From MGIIa-K1 sp964577145 (GTDB lineage: Archaea > Thermoplasmatota > Poseidoniia > Poseidoniales > Poseidoniaceae): a stretch of 50,935 bases of DNA. Below, in pieces: positions 7,801 through 15,774 of the stretch. Below the pieces are notes generated by a model that saw only the letters and a list, made by a program, of their open reading frames with translations, had not been told where the DNA came from and ran no database searches. The number at the start of each line of letters is the position of its first letter. Position 1 is the stretch's first letter. The DNA is taken from the NCBI GenBank assembly GCA_964577145.1, contig CAZNXM010000011.1:1-50935 (forward strand). The letters are read 5' to 3'. The position numbers were made by a program, and so were the translations under genes.

Positions 7801-8246
7801 TGCAGAGAGACCTGATCGCTGAACTCCTAGACAAGGTCGCATCTGGCAAAGTCAATGTCAAAGATGCTCGTAAAGCACTCGAAGGCGCCTCATTGACCGA
7901 GAGTGAAATGGATTCAGCAATCAACCACGGTGTGTTTAATCCCGCAGAACCTGGAACTATTATCTCTGCATCTATTGCTCCGTCTGGGGCATCGGCACTT
8001 ACGTTCTTCTTCTTCGTATGGGGAATCTTTTGGTCCATTTATTGGATCGGCACTATGCTCTATGGATTATTCAACGGATGGGCACAGCAGCAATTATCAT
8101 TTCATCTAGCAATGGCTCTTACAGTGATTATTCTCATGGGTATCATCTACATGAAATATGTACTACCTGACAAAATTATAGTCAAGCACAGGCGGAATAA
8201 ATATGTTCCAGAACATCCCAAAGATTGGGTGGAGTACAAGTGGTGA
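7800..8246 (+). CDS. Small two-helix subunit of the bc operon
   Basis: 148 residues, family not recognised. The N-terminal ~50 residues are soluble and helical (RDLIAELLDKVASGKVNVKD). Two membrane helices follow at ~67-93 (LTFFFFVWGIFWSIYWIGTM) and ~103-122 (MALTVIILMGIIYMKYVL), then a basic tail. The ATG at 7800 shares its A with the preceding stop and implies translational coupling; a GTG at 7797 is also in frame. Placement between the anchor protein and the Rieske gene suggests an accessory subunit. Confidence 0.65.
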   Translation: MQRDLIAELLDKVASGKVNVKDARKALEGASLTESEMDSAINHGVFNPAEPGTIISASIAPSGASALTFFFFVWGIFWSIYWIGTMLYGLFNGWAQQQLSFHLAMALTVIILMGIIYMKYVLPDKIIVKHRRNKYVPEHPKDWVEYKW

Positions 8247-8251
8247 GCAAT

Positions 8252-9103
8252 ATGACTGAAGATAGGAAACTCAGACCTGCTCCATCAATAGATGGCTCCA
8301 CAATTGCATCTCAAAGTGTATCCATTATCAATCGCCGCCAATTTATGGGCTACAGCCTCAACGCTGCTGGAGGAGTTCTAGCAGCAAGTCTTGGTACTCT
8401 CGGATTCGCATCTATCCTTCTCCCTCCAGGTGGAAGTGGCGGGGGTGACCTACAGGTCAAATTCTGGGCTAAGGGTCGTGAGGATGAGGCATGGTATGGT
8501 GCTCAGCACTTGCAAGGCATGACCAAGTCTGTATTCGTTGAAGAAGCGGCTAAGTCCAATATTGGTGTATCAGGCGCTCAAGGTGTTTGGAATGGCTTAC
8601 CTGTCAATGTCACCTATGTCCCTCATGCAGAGAATAAGGATAAGGCAGTCTCAGATAATGTTCCTCGTTTCCAATTCATGGAAGGATACACCCTCACTGG
8701 CAATTATGTCGGGCATTTCGAAGATATGACTGATTCTGAACCAGAACTCTTCGACCCGGATGGAAACCTTGTGATGGTATTCTCACGATGTACGCATCTA
8801 TGCTGTATCCCCGGATGGCAACTTGTGTCTAACGCATTTACTGATGATAACTGGACACCAGGTGGTGGAGATGGTGGAGGAAGCAAACTGTTCTGTATTT
8901 GTCACTCCAGTCGTTTCGACCCTACTGCTCTTGAGATGAATCAGAATACGAACCGATCCAATGGGCAGCAATTCCAGTTTGCCGGAATCCGTAGGGCCGG
9001 TGGGCCTGCTCCAGTCGGACTACCTCTTATTCCAATCATCATGAATGGTGATGCTATCGAAGGTGCTACAACCCACTTAGACTGGTTGACCTATTGTGAT
9101 TGA
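8252..9103 (+). CDS. Rieske [2Fe-2S] protein
   Basis: 283-residue iron-sulfur subunit of a cytochrome bc-type complex. A Tat-like signal with NRRQFMG at 27-33 precedes a hydrophobic anchor (~38-60). The cluster motifs are CTHLCC (180-185) and CICHSS (215-220), giving ligands C180, H182, C215 and H218 and disulfide cysteines C185 and C217. Two departures from CTHLGC/CPCHGS stand out: Cys for Gly at 184 and Ile for Pro at 216. The spacing between the motifs is lengthened by a glycine-rich insert. The ATG at 8252 is chosen because GGTGAG lies ~5 nt upstream, overlapping the previous gene's end. Confidence 0.93.
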   Translation: MTEDRKLRPAPSIDGSTIASQSVSIINRRQFMGYSLNAAGGVLAASLGTLGFASILLPPGGSGGGDLQVKFWAKGREDEAWYGAQHLQGMTKSVFVEEAAKSNIGVSGAQGVWNGLPVNVTYVPHAENKDKAVSDNVPRFQFMEGYTLTGNYVGHFEDMTDSEPELFDPDGNLVMVFSRCTHLCCIPGWQLVSNAFTDDNWTPGGGDGGGSKLFCICHSSRFDPTALEMNQNTNRSNGQQFQFAGIRRAGGPAPVGLPLIPIIMNGDAIEGATTHLDWLTYCD

Positions 9104-9113
9104 GGTGAATGAC

Positions 9114-9980
9114 ATGAGTACAATATTCTGGGTCCTTTGGTTCTTCATCACTTTCGTCATTGTTCTAGTAGCATTTACCCTACGTCAAGAGAACGAAGAT
9201 ATTCCTCGTAGGGAAATTCTACGCGCAGTAGAGTCTAGTGGTTCTATGGGCTTCGCTGAGAGGACATTCCTCTGGGTATTCTCATTCCTTGACACGAGAT
9301 TCCGTTTGCAAGATTATTGGAATATGTCCAAAGGGGCATATTACAACATGCACCGACAGATGCCTCTCACGCACGCTGAGAAGTATAAGTTACGAATTAT
9401 CTGGTACTGGTATCCGCTATACTGTCTTGGTGGAATCTCTTTCCTTTCGTTTATCATTCTCGTAATAACTGGAACCGTCCTAGGAATTTACTACGTTCCT
9501 GGTGGAGAAGGCGACCCCTCACCAGCATATGCAAGTATGGAATACATCATGACTCAACTTCCATTTGGATATATTATCAGGGCTGTACATCATTGGGCAA
9601 CTCACTTCATGGTAGCATCTGTATTCCTTCACATGTGCCGTGTATACTTCACAGGTGCATATCGCAACCCTCGTGAGTTAAACTGGTTAATCGGAGTCGC
9701 ACTGATGGCTTTGACCATCGTCTTCGGCTATTCGGGTTACCTACTACCATGGGATAGTCTTGCATTCGGCGCGGCCACAATTGGAATCAACATGGCCAAC
9801 TCAACTCCATTGATTGGAAAATATGTTGCAACTCTCCTCTTTGGAGGCTCTTCTCTCTCAGCTGGGACTGTTACAAGGATGTACTTCATCCACGTATTCA
9901 TCCTGCCAGTAATCGTAACCTTGTTGATCATAGTTCACTTGTTCATCGTTTGGGTTCAAGGAATTGCGGAGCCGCATTGA
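9114..9980 (+). CDS. Cytochrome b, N-terminal (b6-type) subunit
   Basis: 288-residue di-haem quinone-oxidising subunit. Haem ligands are H159/H173 (H-x13-H in VHHWATHF...FLHMCR) and H260/H275 (H-x14-H in FIHVFILP...VHLFIV); the x14 spacing is that of cytochrome b6 rather than mitochondrial cytochrome b. The family segment TGAYRNPRELNW follows the second helix. An extra hydrophobic helix (residues ~5-22) precedes the standard core. The start at 9114 has GAGGTGA 5 nt upstream. The C-terminal half of cytochrome b is carried by the next gene. Confidence 0.93.
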   Translation: MSTIFWVLWFFITFVIVLVAFTLRQENEDIPRREILRAVESSGSMGFAERTFLWVFSFLDTRFRLQDYWNMSKGAYYNMHRQMPLTHAEKYKLRIIWYWYPLYCLGGISFLSFIILVITGTVLGIYYVPGGEGDPSPAYASMEYIMTQLPFGYIIRAVHHWATHFMVASVFLHMCRVYFTGAYRNPRELNWLIGVALMALTIVFGYSGYLLPWDSLAFGAATIGINMANSTPLIGKYVATLLFGGSSLSAGTVTRMYFIHVFILPVIVTLLIIVHLFIVWVQGIAEPH

Positions 9981-9997
9981 TATTGGAGGTGTTATGA

Positions 9998-12793
9998 ATG
10001 GGATTAATGGAAAATCTTGGACGAGTCGCATCTTCCTATATGGATGAAAAAGAGAACCTCAAGAGTGTTGACGAAAAGCGTGTACGCACAATGTCAGGAC
10101 ATGGGTTTTGGCCGCATGAAGCACTTCGTGATACTATCATTTTTGCAGCAATTACTGCTGTACTACTATTCTATGCGTGGTTAATTCCACCACCACTTCA
10201 CAGTGCGGCAGATCCTTTCGCACAGGCTGGATTCGTATTCCCTGACTGGTATGTTCTATTCAGTTATGGATACTTACGATGGGGAGAATATCTACCGCAA
10301 TTCGATGTGCCTCTTGGACCGGTTGGAGATTTCTTCGGACAGCCAAGGTTCCCATGGAATGCCGCATGGTGGGGAGCATTCCTAACTGGTATTCCAGTCG
10401 GTATCCTTGCACTTCCACCATTCCTCGGTGGTCGTGAGAAGAGACCTGTTGAAGACCCTTGGTTCGCAAGTGCAGGCGTAGTCTATCTCGCCCACATTTG
10501 GTTTATTTCGGTATTCAGTATCAACATCTTCCTCGAAATATACGGGAAAAATCGTAGTGATTACTGTAAACTCGACAGTCACGGAGACCTTGTCTGTGGG
10601 GTGAGAGAACCTTGGATTGCTGACGTATTCAATGCGATTCCCTGGATAATGACGGGTATTCTGTTATGGATAGTTATCTACTTTGGAGCAAGATGGTTAT
10701 TCGTTAATGCATGGGGTGCAAGATTCACCCCAGGCCATGGGAAGAAGTTGATTATCGGTGCATTTATCGTCGCAACTGCTGCTTCTGTTGTTACATTCCC
10801 TGTTTATGATAATGGCTTCTGGGACGCAAAGGGATTACTCACCATTGCGGATTACGAAGAATTAGAGGACATGCGTTCACAGCCAATGGATGTTCACGTC
10901 CATTCCCATAATGAATTTATGACTGCTCAAGGATTTGAGGGCGAGATTGTTCCCGCTAGTGCATGGATGGATTGGGAAATATACCAACCTGCGCGGTTAT
11001 ACCTAATTGATTTCTCAAATGAAAACGGGCATCAAGATTCTACAAATAACCAAAATGCGGCCGCTGGGATGTATTCCTATAGTGGCGAAGATAGTATTTG
11101 GAGCACTGGTACTTTCAGAATCACCGATGATCACTGGCCAAGTGATTCGACATTTACTACTGTGCCTGTAGATATCTCATGTGATTATCGCGCATCTGAG
11201 CGAAAGGTCGATGGAATTGGTACAGGAGATTTGATCACATCTACCATGATTGTAACCGACGCCACAGGTAATACTGTGGTTTCCTTCAACGATTGCGAGG
11301 GAGCCAAGGGCGTGGAATTAGGTGCTGGAATTTACTCATATGATTACAAGGTCTCCTCAATAGATGGTCTTGCGGCAAATGATAGTATAGATGTCGAAAG
11401 TTCATTTGCAGTCGCTGCATACCAACCACTTCTCCTCTATCCTGCTGGAACTGGCCAGGGTTATGATGGACATGTGGTTAACCTCTCAGATAGTACAGCA
11501 CTCGCTCTAGTAGGAGTTGGTGAAGTTGTTGAAAATCCGACCTACCACACAAATCCTAAGAGTCTGGATGCCAAGTTAACATATGCAATGTTAATTCCGT
11601 GTCTTACCGCTGGAGCAATTGTATTCATTCTGCTCCGGAATATGGCACGTGGATATGAATTCGAGATGAACAAGTGCTACGGTTGCGACCTCTGTGATGA
11701 TGCATGTCCTGTACGTCTATTCAACGCAGGTGACAAGTTGAATATCATCTACAATACATGGAATAACGAAGATGATGGTGTCCCGATGTATTCATGTCTC
11801 ACTTGTACTGCATGTACCAATGCATGCCCACAACTTGTAGACTATGACTCATATGTCGATATCCGTCGCAGCCTAATCGTAGGCGGTCCTGCTGCTGAAA
11901 TTCCACACACTGTACTTCAAGCAGTTCTTGCTGCAGAAGCTGAAGAAGAGGCTGACTCTGACTTTGTCAGTGTAGAAGAATACCCAATTGATTCCAATGT
12001 TGGCTACTACCCTGGATGTGTTGACTACCTCGACCAAGAGATGGTCTTTAGCCACCTAAACGAAGGTTCGATGGACCTTGGTGACAGTACTACTGCTGCC
12101 TTCACCCTCTTTGAGGAGATGGGGACAGAAGTATCCTACCTCGGACGTGACTTCCTCAAGTGCTGTGGACACGACCAGAAATGGCAAGGTCTTGACGAGG
12201 TCTTTGACAAATTGAAGGCTTACAATCAGAAGAAGATCGAAGCATCTGGAATCGATACCTTGGTATCGAGTTGTGCAGAGTGCTTCCGTACTTTCGCAAG
12301 GGATTACGAACTCGAAGGAGTCAAGGTAATGCACACTACTGAATTCCTAATCGAGAATGGTTTCGATATGGAGATGAAGGCTGAAGAAGACATCACTGTC
12401 ACTTACCACGACCCTTGTCGCCTTGGACGCCAGATGGGAATTTACGAAGAACCACGTGAATTAGTCGCAAGTGTTGAGGGTGTAGAATTAGTTGAGATGG
12501 AACACCATGGCGAGGATGCAATGTGCTGTGGAGTATCTTCGATGATGTCATGCAATGAAAATGCCCGTGCTCTACGTGTCTCAAGATTCGAAGAGATTCG
12601 TGCTACCGGTGCTGACATGATGATCACCAGTTGTCCAAAGTGTGTATCGCACTTTGAATGCCTGAAGTTCGAAGGCGATGAGCGCCATGATGTCGAGATT
12701 CTCGATGTGGTCAGTTTCCTCGCTCGCCAAGTCAATGCGAAAAAGTCTCAAGCCGAAGTATTAGCACCAGTAAGTGAACTTGCTGAGGCTTGA
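9998..12793 (+). CDS. Cytochrome b C-terminal domain fused to HdrD-like Fe-S oxidoreductase
   Basis: 931 residues in one frame. Residues ~35-240 are the cytochrome b C-terminal domain (subunit IV-like), with WPHEALRDTIIF, IPPPLHSAADPF and PDWY (82-85) in place of the Qo-site PEWY. Five hydrophobic segments end near 268. Residues ~270-525 are a beta-rich, probably extracytoplasmic domain. A sixth helix (527-547) is followed by basic residues and a cytoplasmic part: two [4Fe-4S] motifs CYGCDLCDDACP (560-571) and CLTCTACTNACP (600-611), then two CCG domains, C674-x47-CC-x35-CxxC and C807-x35-CC-x34-CxxC, as in HdrD/GlpC. GGAGGT lies 7 nt before the ATG. Topology puts the Fe-S centres on the quinone-reducing side, so they could exchange electrons with a cytosolic partner; the partner is unknown. 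Confidence 0.9.
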   Translation: MGLMENLGRVASSYMDEKENLKSVDEKRVRTMSGHGFWPHEALRDTIIFAAITAVLLFYAWLIPPPLHSAADPFAQAGFVFPDWYVLFSYGYLRWGEYLPQFDVPLGPVGDFFGQPRFPWNAAWWGAFLTGIPVGILALPPFLGGREKRPVEDPWFASAGVVYLAHIWFISVFSINIFLEIYGKNRSDYCKLDSHGDLVCGVREPWIADVFNAIPWIMTGILLWIVIYFGARWLFVNAWGARFTPGHGKKLIIGAFIVATAASVVTFPVYDNGFWDAKGLLTIADYEELEDMRSQPMDVHVHSHNEFMTAQGFEGEIVPASAWMDWEIYQPARLYLIDFSNENGHQDSTNNQNAAAGMYSYSGEDSIWSTGTFRITDDHWPSDSTFTTVPVDISCDYRASERKVDGIGTGDLITSTMIVTDATGNTVVSFNDCEGAKGVELGAGIYSYDYKVSSIDGLAANDSIDVESSFAVAAYQPLLLYPAGTGQGYDGHVVNLSDSTALALVGVGEVVENPTYHTNPKSLDAKLTYAMLIPCLTAGAIVFILLRNMARGYEFEMNKCYGCDLCDDACPVRLFNAGDKLNIIYNTWNNEDDGVPMYSCLTCTACTNACPQLVDYDSYVDIRRSLIVGGPAAEIPHTVLQAVLAAEAEEEADSDFVSVEEYPIDSNVGYYPGCVDYLDQEMVFSHLNEGSMDLGDSTTAAFTLFEEMGTEVSYLGRDFLKCCGHDQKWQGLDEVFDKLKAYNQKKIEASGIDTLVSSCAECFRTFARDYELEGVKVMHTTEFLIENGFDMEMKAEEDITVTYHDPCRLGRQMGIYEEPRELVASVEGVELVEMEHHGEDAMCCGVSSMMSCNENARALRVSRFEEIRATGADMMITSCPKCVSHFECLKFEGDERHDVEILDVVSFLARQVNAKKSQAEVLAPVSELAEA

Positions 12794-12800
12794 TGCCGGG

Positions 12801-12808
12801 TAAATATT
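12801..12808 (+). promoter_or_regulatory. TATA box, leaderless gene at 12836
   Basis: TAAATATT ends 27 nt before the ATG at 12836, which places the predicted transcription start at or next to the start codon. Confidence 0.5.
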
Positions 12809-12835
12809 GAAGTATTCCCCCCCTGATTGCACTTC

Positions 12836-13606
12836 ATGGATTATGATTCCATGACGGTTTTGAGCCTCAAAACCCTATGCAAAGAAAGGGGATTGAGAGT
12901 AAGTGGCACAAAGGCCGAAGTCATCATCCGTCTGATGGAAGATGACGAAGGTAGTTTACCTGCACCTCAGCAGGTCATAGTTCAGCCAATGCAGCAAATG
13001 CAGCAAATGCAGCATATGCAACAACCTCAAATCATCCACATCACCGCCCCTAGTAAAGAGAATACCGTAGGGGTAATTTTCGGAATTTTCATCATCTTAT
13101 ACGGAGTATTTAGAATTGGAATAGCGATGCTTTATTCTGGAGCTGACGAAGGAGTATTCTTCTTTGAATCATTTATTGCTTGGATGATAGGTATGTCGTT
13201 TATCGTTTCAGGAGTATTTGCAACAATGGGATACCGAAATGGTCTATTCATGGCAGTTGGAATTCTGCTAATATCAGGAGTATTAAACATAATTTATCAT
13301 GATGAATTTAGTCCTTTATCGATGGGCTTAGATGGATTTTTCCCTTTGGGTTGGTCGTTAATGTGCTCATCTGTTTGTATTATAATGGTACTAATTCCAA
13401 TTATGGCTGGAGAAAATTTGAAGCCAGGATGGCCTGAAGGAATTCAGAACATCATCGATGGAATGGGAATGAATGCTCAAAGTACTAACTCCCCAGAAAA
13501 GATCACCCTCGAGTGCCCACATTGTGAGGTCAATATTCGCCTACCTGCAGAATACTCAGGAAATGCCCGCTGTCCATCTTGCAAGGAAGAATTCACAGTC
13601 GAGTAA
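12836..13606 (+). CDS. SAP-domain membrane protein with C-terminal zinc ribbon
   Basis: 256 residues. Residues ~5-38 match a SAP motif (LKTLCKERGLRVSGTKAEVI), a helix-turn-helix normally seen in nucleic-acid binding proteins. A Gln/Met-rich linker (PMQQMQQMQHMQQ) follows, then about four membrane helices (~78-200). A C-terminal zinc ribbon has CPHC and CPSC ~19 residues apart (residues ~228-252). Joining two nucleic-acid-type domains through membrane helices is unusual; the function is unknown. The ATG at 12836 fits the TATA box at 12801 as a leaderless start, and no Shine-Dalgarno is present. Confidence 0.65.
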   Translation: MDYDSMTVLSLKTLCKERGLRVSGTKAEVIIRLMEDDEGSLPAPQQVIVQPMQQMQQMQHMQQPQIIHITAPSKENTVGVIFGIFIILYGVFRIGIAMLYSGADEGVFFFESFIAWMIGMSFIVSGVFATMGYRNGLFMAVGILLISGVLNIIYHDEFSPLSMGLDGFFPLGWSLMCSSVCIIMVLIPIMAGENLKPGWPEGIQNIIDGMGMNAQSTNSPEKITLECPHCEVNIRLPAEYSGNARCPSCKEEFTVE

Positions 13607-13660
13607 TGAGCCCCTACTCTTTCAATTCGATATTTTGTATAGTTTAGAAACTCAGGGAAG

Positions 13661-13670
13661 TATTATTTAT
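13661..13670 (+). promoter_or_regulatory. TATA box, leaderless gene at 13692
   Basis: TATTATTTAT is centred ~26 nt before the ATG at 13692, with no Shine-Dalgarno in between, so the mRNA probably starts at the ATG. Confidence 0.5.
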
Positions 13671-13691
13671 TCAAACGAATAACGTTCACTC

Positions 13692-14633
13692 ATGGCGTCA
13701 TGGTGGCCGTTTGGTGGGGATGAAGCGGAGGAAACCTCTTCCTATGCAACTCTTACACAAGAAGAATTCAATCAAGCGGTGATGAAATACAACCGACATG
13801 AAATGCTGAGAAGTTCATTATTCGGTGAAACACCATTACTGAAAATTGAGAAATCACAGCCACTGATAATGACACATGAAATGCTAAAACGCTCCACAGA
13901 AAATTTGGGTTTTTCTTCTGATATTAACGAAGGTCCGTTTCTGGTATTGAGTGGCAATGGACACAGAATTAGAGCTGATGGGTGGGAGCAAGTTGGCGGA
14001 TATATTAACGGCCAGAGATATGGGATATGGGTCTCGCCAAGGAAGCTCAGAATGATACGAATGTGGATTTGGATTACAATCATTCTCGCCATTCCGACAT
14101 TCGGAATCATGCTTCTTGTTACGATTGGATTGGCAATTTGGTTAGCGCTCATCGAATCTGCAATGAATAAGAGCAAGATTGAGGCAACTGTAATCTATAC
14201 GGGATTCAGAAAAGTCAGGACGACTAGACAAAAACTCGGAGAACCGATGTTGGAATCGATGTTGGATACTATCTCTAAGCACAAATTAGATCCTTTGAGC
14301 TCATTCCTTGGAGGAATAAGCAAATTTGAGGGAGAGGATGGAAAACCCGGTCCAGTGAATATGACAATTTCATACTCTATGCATACGAAACAAGAATCTG
14401 TTCGGCCTATTATTGAAGCGGATTTCCGACGATTGGGTAGTTCACTACTCGAGTCACTAGTAGTAACCGCTGAGGAATATTCCGCAACTCCCAAGACGCC
14501 TTCATTCCTAGGAACTGAAACGCAAATTCACAAGAGAGACGAGGATTTCAACGCATCTCTAAGATTCCCCGTGAAAGCTCACTCTGTGAGAGCGACTCCT
14601 GCGGCTCAACCTCCGCCACAAGTGCAACAATAA
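13692..14633 (+). CDS. Hypothetical protein with membrane hairpin
   Basis: 313 residues, family not recognised. A soluble N-terminal part (MASWWPFGGDEAEE start) is followed by two closely spaced hydrophobic segments at ~122-155 (MWIWITIILAIPTFGIMLLV then IGLAIWLALIESAM), and a ~150-residue soluble C-terminal part ending in a Pro/Gln-rich tail. The start is supported by the TATA box at 13661. It converges on ogt with 6 nt between the stops. Confidence 0.6.
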   Translation: MASWWPFGGDEAEETSSYATLTQEEFNQAVMKYNRHEMLRSSLFGETPLLKIEKSQPLIMTHEMLKRSTENLGFSSDINEGPFLVLSGNGHRIRADGWEQVGGYINGQRYGIWVSPRKLRMIRMWIWITIILAIPTFGIMLLVTIGLAIWLALIESAMNKSKIEATVIYTGFRKVRTTRQKLGEPMLESMLDTISKHKLDPLSSFLGGISKFEGEDGKPGPVNMTISYSMHTKQESVRPIIEADFRRLGSSLLESLVVTAEEYSATPKTPSFLGTETQIHKRDEDFNASLRFPVKAHSVRATPAAQPPPQVQQ

Positions 14634-14639
14634 TTCGCA

Positions 14640-15134
14640 TTAGTTAGACTCAAAATCAAGCAACCAACGCTTGGTTTCTTGACCTCCGTGACCGGAGTAA
14701 TTTCCCAAATTACCATCACTTTGTATAACACGGTGGCACGGAATAATCAGACATATTGGATTGGAAGCCATTGCCGAACCAACTGCTCTAGAGGCTTTAT
14801 TGTGGCCTGCTTTTGCCGCTAATTCACCATAGGTAATCGTCTCACGAAGTTCTGTTGACTGGAGCGCTTTCCAAATATCCTGTTGGAATTGCGTCCCATT
14901 AGAGAGGTCTAATTCAGGACTGGTAAGTGACTTATCGCTAAAGAAAGAATCCAGCCAATTCTCTGTGTCCTCAAGATGAATTCTCTCCATTTGTGATGGA
15001 GTAGGCTGTAGGCGACAGATTTGCCTTTTCCTAATCGCATCGTCTTCACTAAGCAAAACAAGAGAAACTAGGCCGGAGTTACTCAGCACAACTAAGACCG
15101 GATGAAGCGGGGTTTCGATGACCGCCCGATACAT
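14640..15134 (-). CDS. ogt: Methylated-DNA-protein cysteine methyltransferase
   Basis: 164 residues. It removes alkyl groups from O6-alkylguanine in DNA by a suicide transfer to cysteine. The active site IPCHRV is at 131-136 (C133). The helix-turn-helix/arginine-finger region reads YGELAAKAGHNKASRAVGSAM, and GTQFQQDIWKAL matches the family's 'GT.FQ..VW.aL'. Length is normal. It begins 3 nt after the stop of the small membrane protein upstream, at the end of the long minus-strand gene run from asnB. Confidence 0.93.
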   Translation of the reverse strand: MYRAVIETPLHPVLVVLSNSGLVSLVLLSEDDAIRKRQICRLQPTPSQMERIHLEDTENWLDSFFSDKSLTSPELDLSNGTQFQQDIWKALQSTELRETITYGELAAKAGHNKASRAVGSAMASNPICLIIPCHRVIQSDGNLGNYSGHGGQETKRWLLDFESN

Positions 15135-15137
15135 GTC

Positions 15138-15437
15138 TCAAGAATCATCGGCATCGGTAGATGAGGGTTCTGCATCGTCCATTCCTTTGATTTCATAATT
15201 CGAAGGGAAGAGGGCGACGATTATTCCCGCAACTAAGAATCCAAGACCGAGTGCAAATTTTTTCTCAACGAAGAGGAATTCAAGGCTCAATACAACCAAT
15301 AGCAGTCCACCAATATTGGAGACCCAGACAAGTGTCTTGAATGTAGAAAGTGAAACTCCTTGGGTATTTGCTCCTCTCTGTGGACCGAATTCTCCTCCAA
15401 ATCGTTGAGCTCCTTCGTGTTCTTTTTTACCACTCAT
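15138..15437 (-). CDS. Small two-helix membrane protein
   Basis: 99 residues, not recognised. A hydrophilic N-terminal ~35 residues is followed by two hydrophobic segments (TLVWVSNIGGLLLVVLSLEF and LGLGFLVAGIIVALF) and an acidic tail ending PSSTDADDS. The ATG at 15437 is chosen because AGGTGA, overlapping the ferredoxin stop codon, lies 5 nt upstream. It is therefore probably translated together with the ferredoxin. Confidence 0.7.
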   Translation of the reverse strand: MSGKKEHEGAQRFGGEFGPQRGANTQGVSLSTFKTLVWVSNIGGLLLVVLSLEFLFVEKKFALGLGFLVAGIIVALFPSNYEIKGMDDAEPSSTDADDS

Positions 15438-15441
15438 TGTA

Positions 15442-15774
15442 TCACCTGTCAATCATTGTAATAGCATCGGTTGGACATGCCAATACGCACAATCTGCAAC
15501 CGGTACACGGATCTCTCAGAATACGTGCTTTCCTATTGGAAGGAATCTCAAGTAGTGGAGATTCCATGTCTTTGAAATACAGTTCAATCGCATCATCATC
15601 GCATACGATTGTGCATTGGTCACAACCAATACACAATTTCTCAGTCACCCAGGCCACCGTTCCTTCGCCACCCTTGAGATTTTCACGGCGCTCTCCTTTC
15701 TGACGAGCAAGGGCGAGTGCGATGCGTTCTGCCTCGGCAGCACGGCGCTTTGCTAGGTCCTTCGCGGAGGTCAT
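15442..15774 (-). CDS. 2[4Fe-4S] ferredoxin-like protein
   Basis: 110 residues. A charged helical N-terminal ~40 residues (KDLAKRRAAEAERIALALAR) precedes two cluster motifs: CIGCDQCTIVCDDD and CTGCRLCVLACPTD. The first motif has Asp where the fourth cysteine is normally followed by Pro. About 33 residues separate the motifs, more than in small clostridial ferredoxins. The start codon overlaps the stop of the polytopic membrane protein upstream (ATGA), suggesting tight coupling and perhaps a membrane-associated electron-transfer pair. Confidence 0.85.
   Translation of the reverse strand: MTSAKDLAKRRAAEAERIALALARQKGERRENLKGGEGTVAWVTEKLCIGCDQCTIVCDDDAIELYFKDMESPLLEIPSNRKARILRDPCTGCRLCVLACPTDAITMIDR

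Noticed and set aside
12985..13025. Short tandem repeat (CAGCAAATG type)
   Set aside because: It encodes the PMQQMQQMQHMQQ linker of the SAP-domain protein; low-complexity coding, not a mobile or CRISPR repeat.
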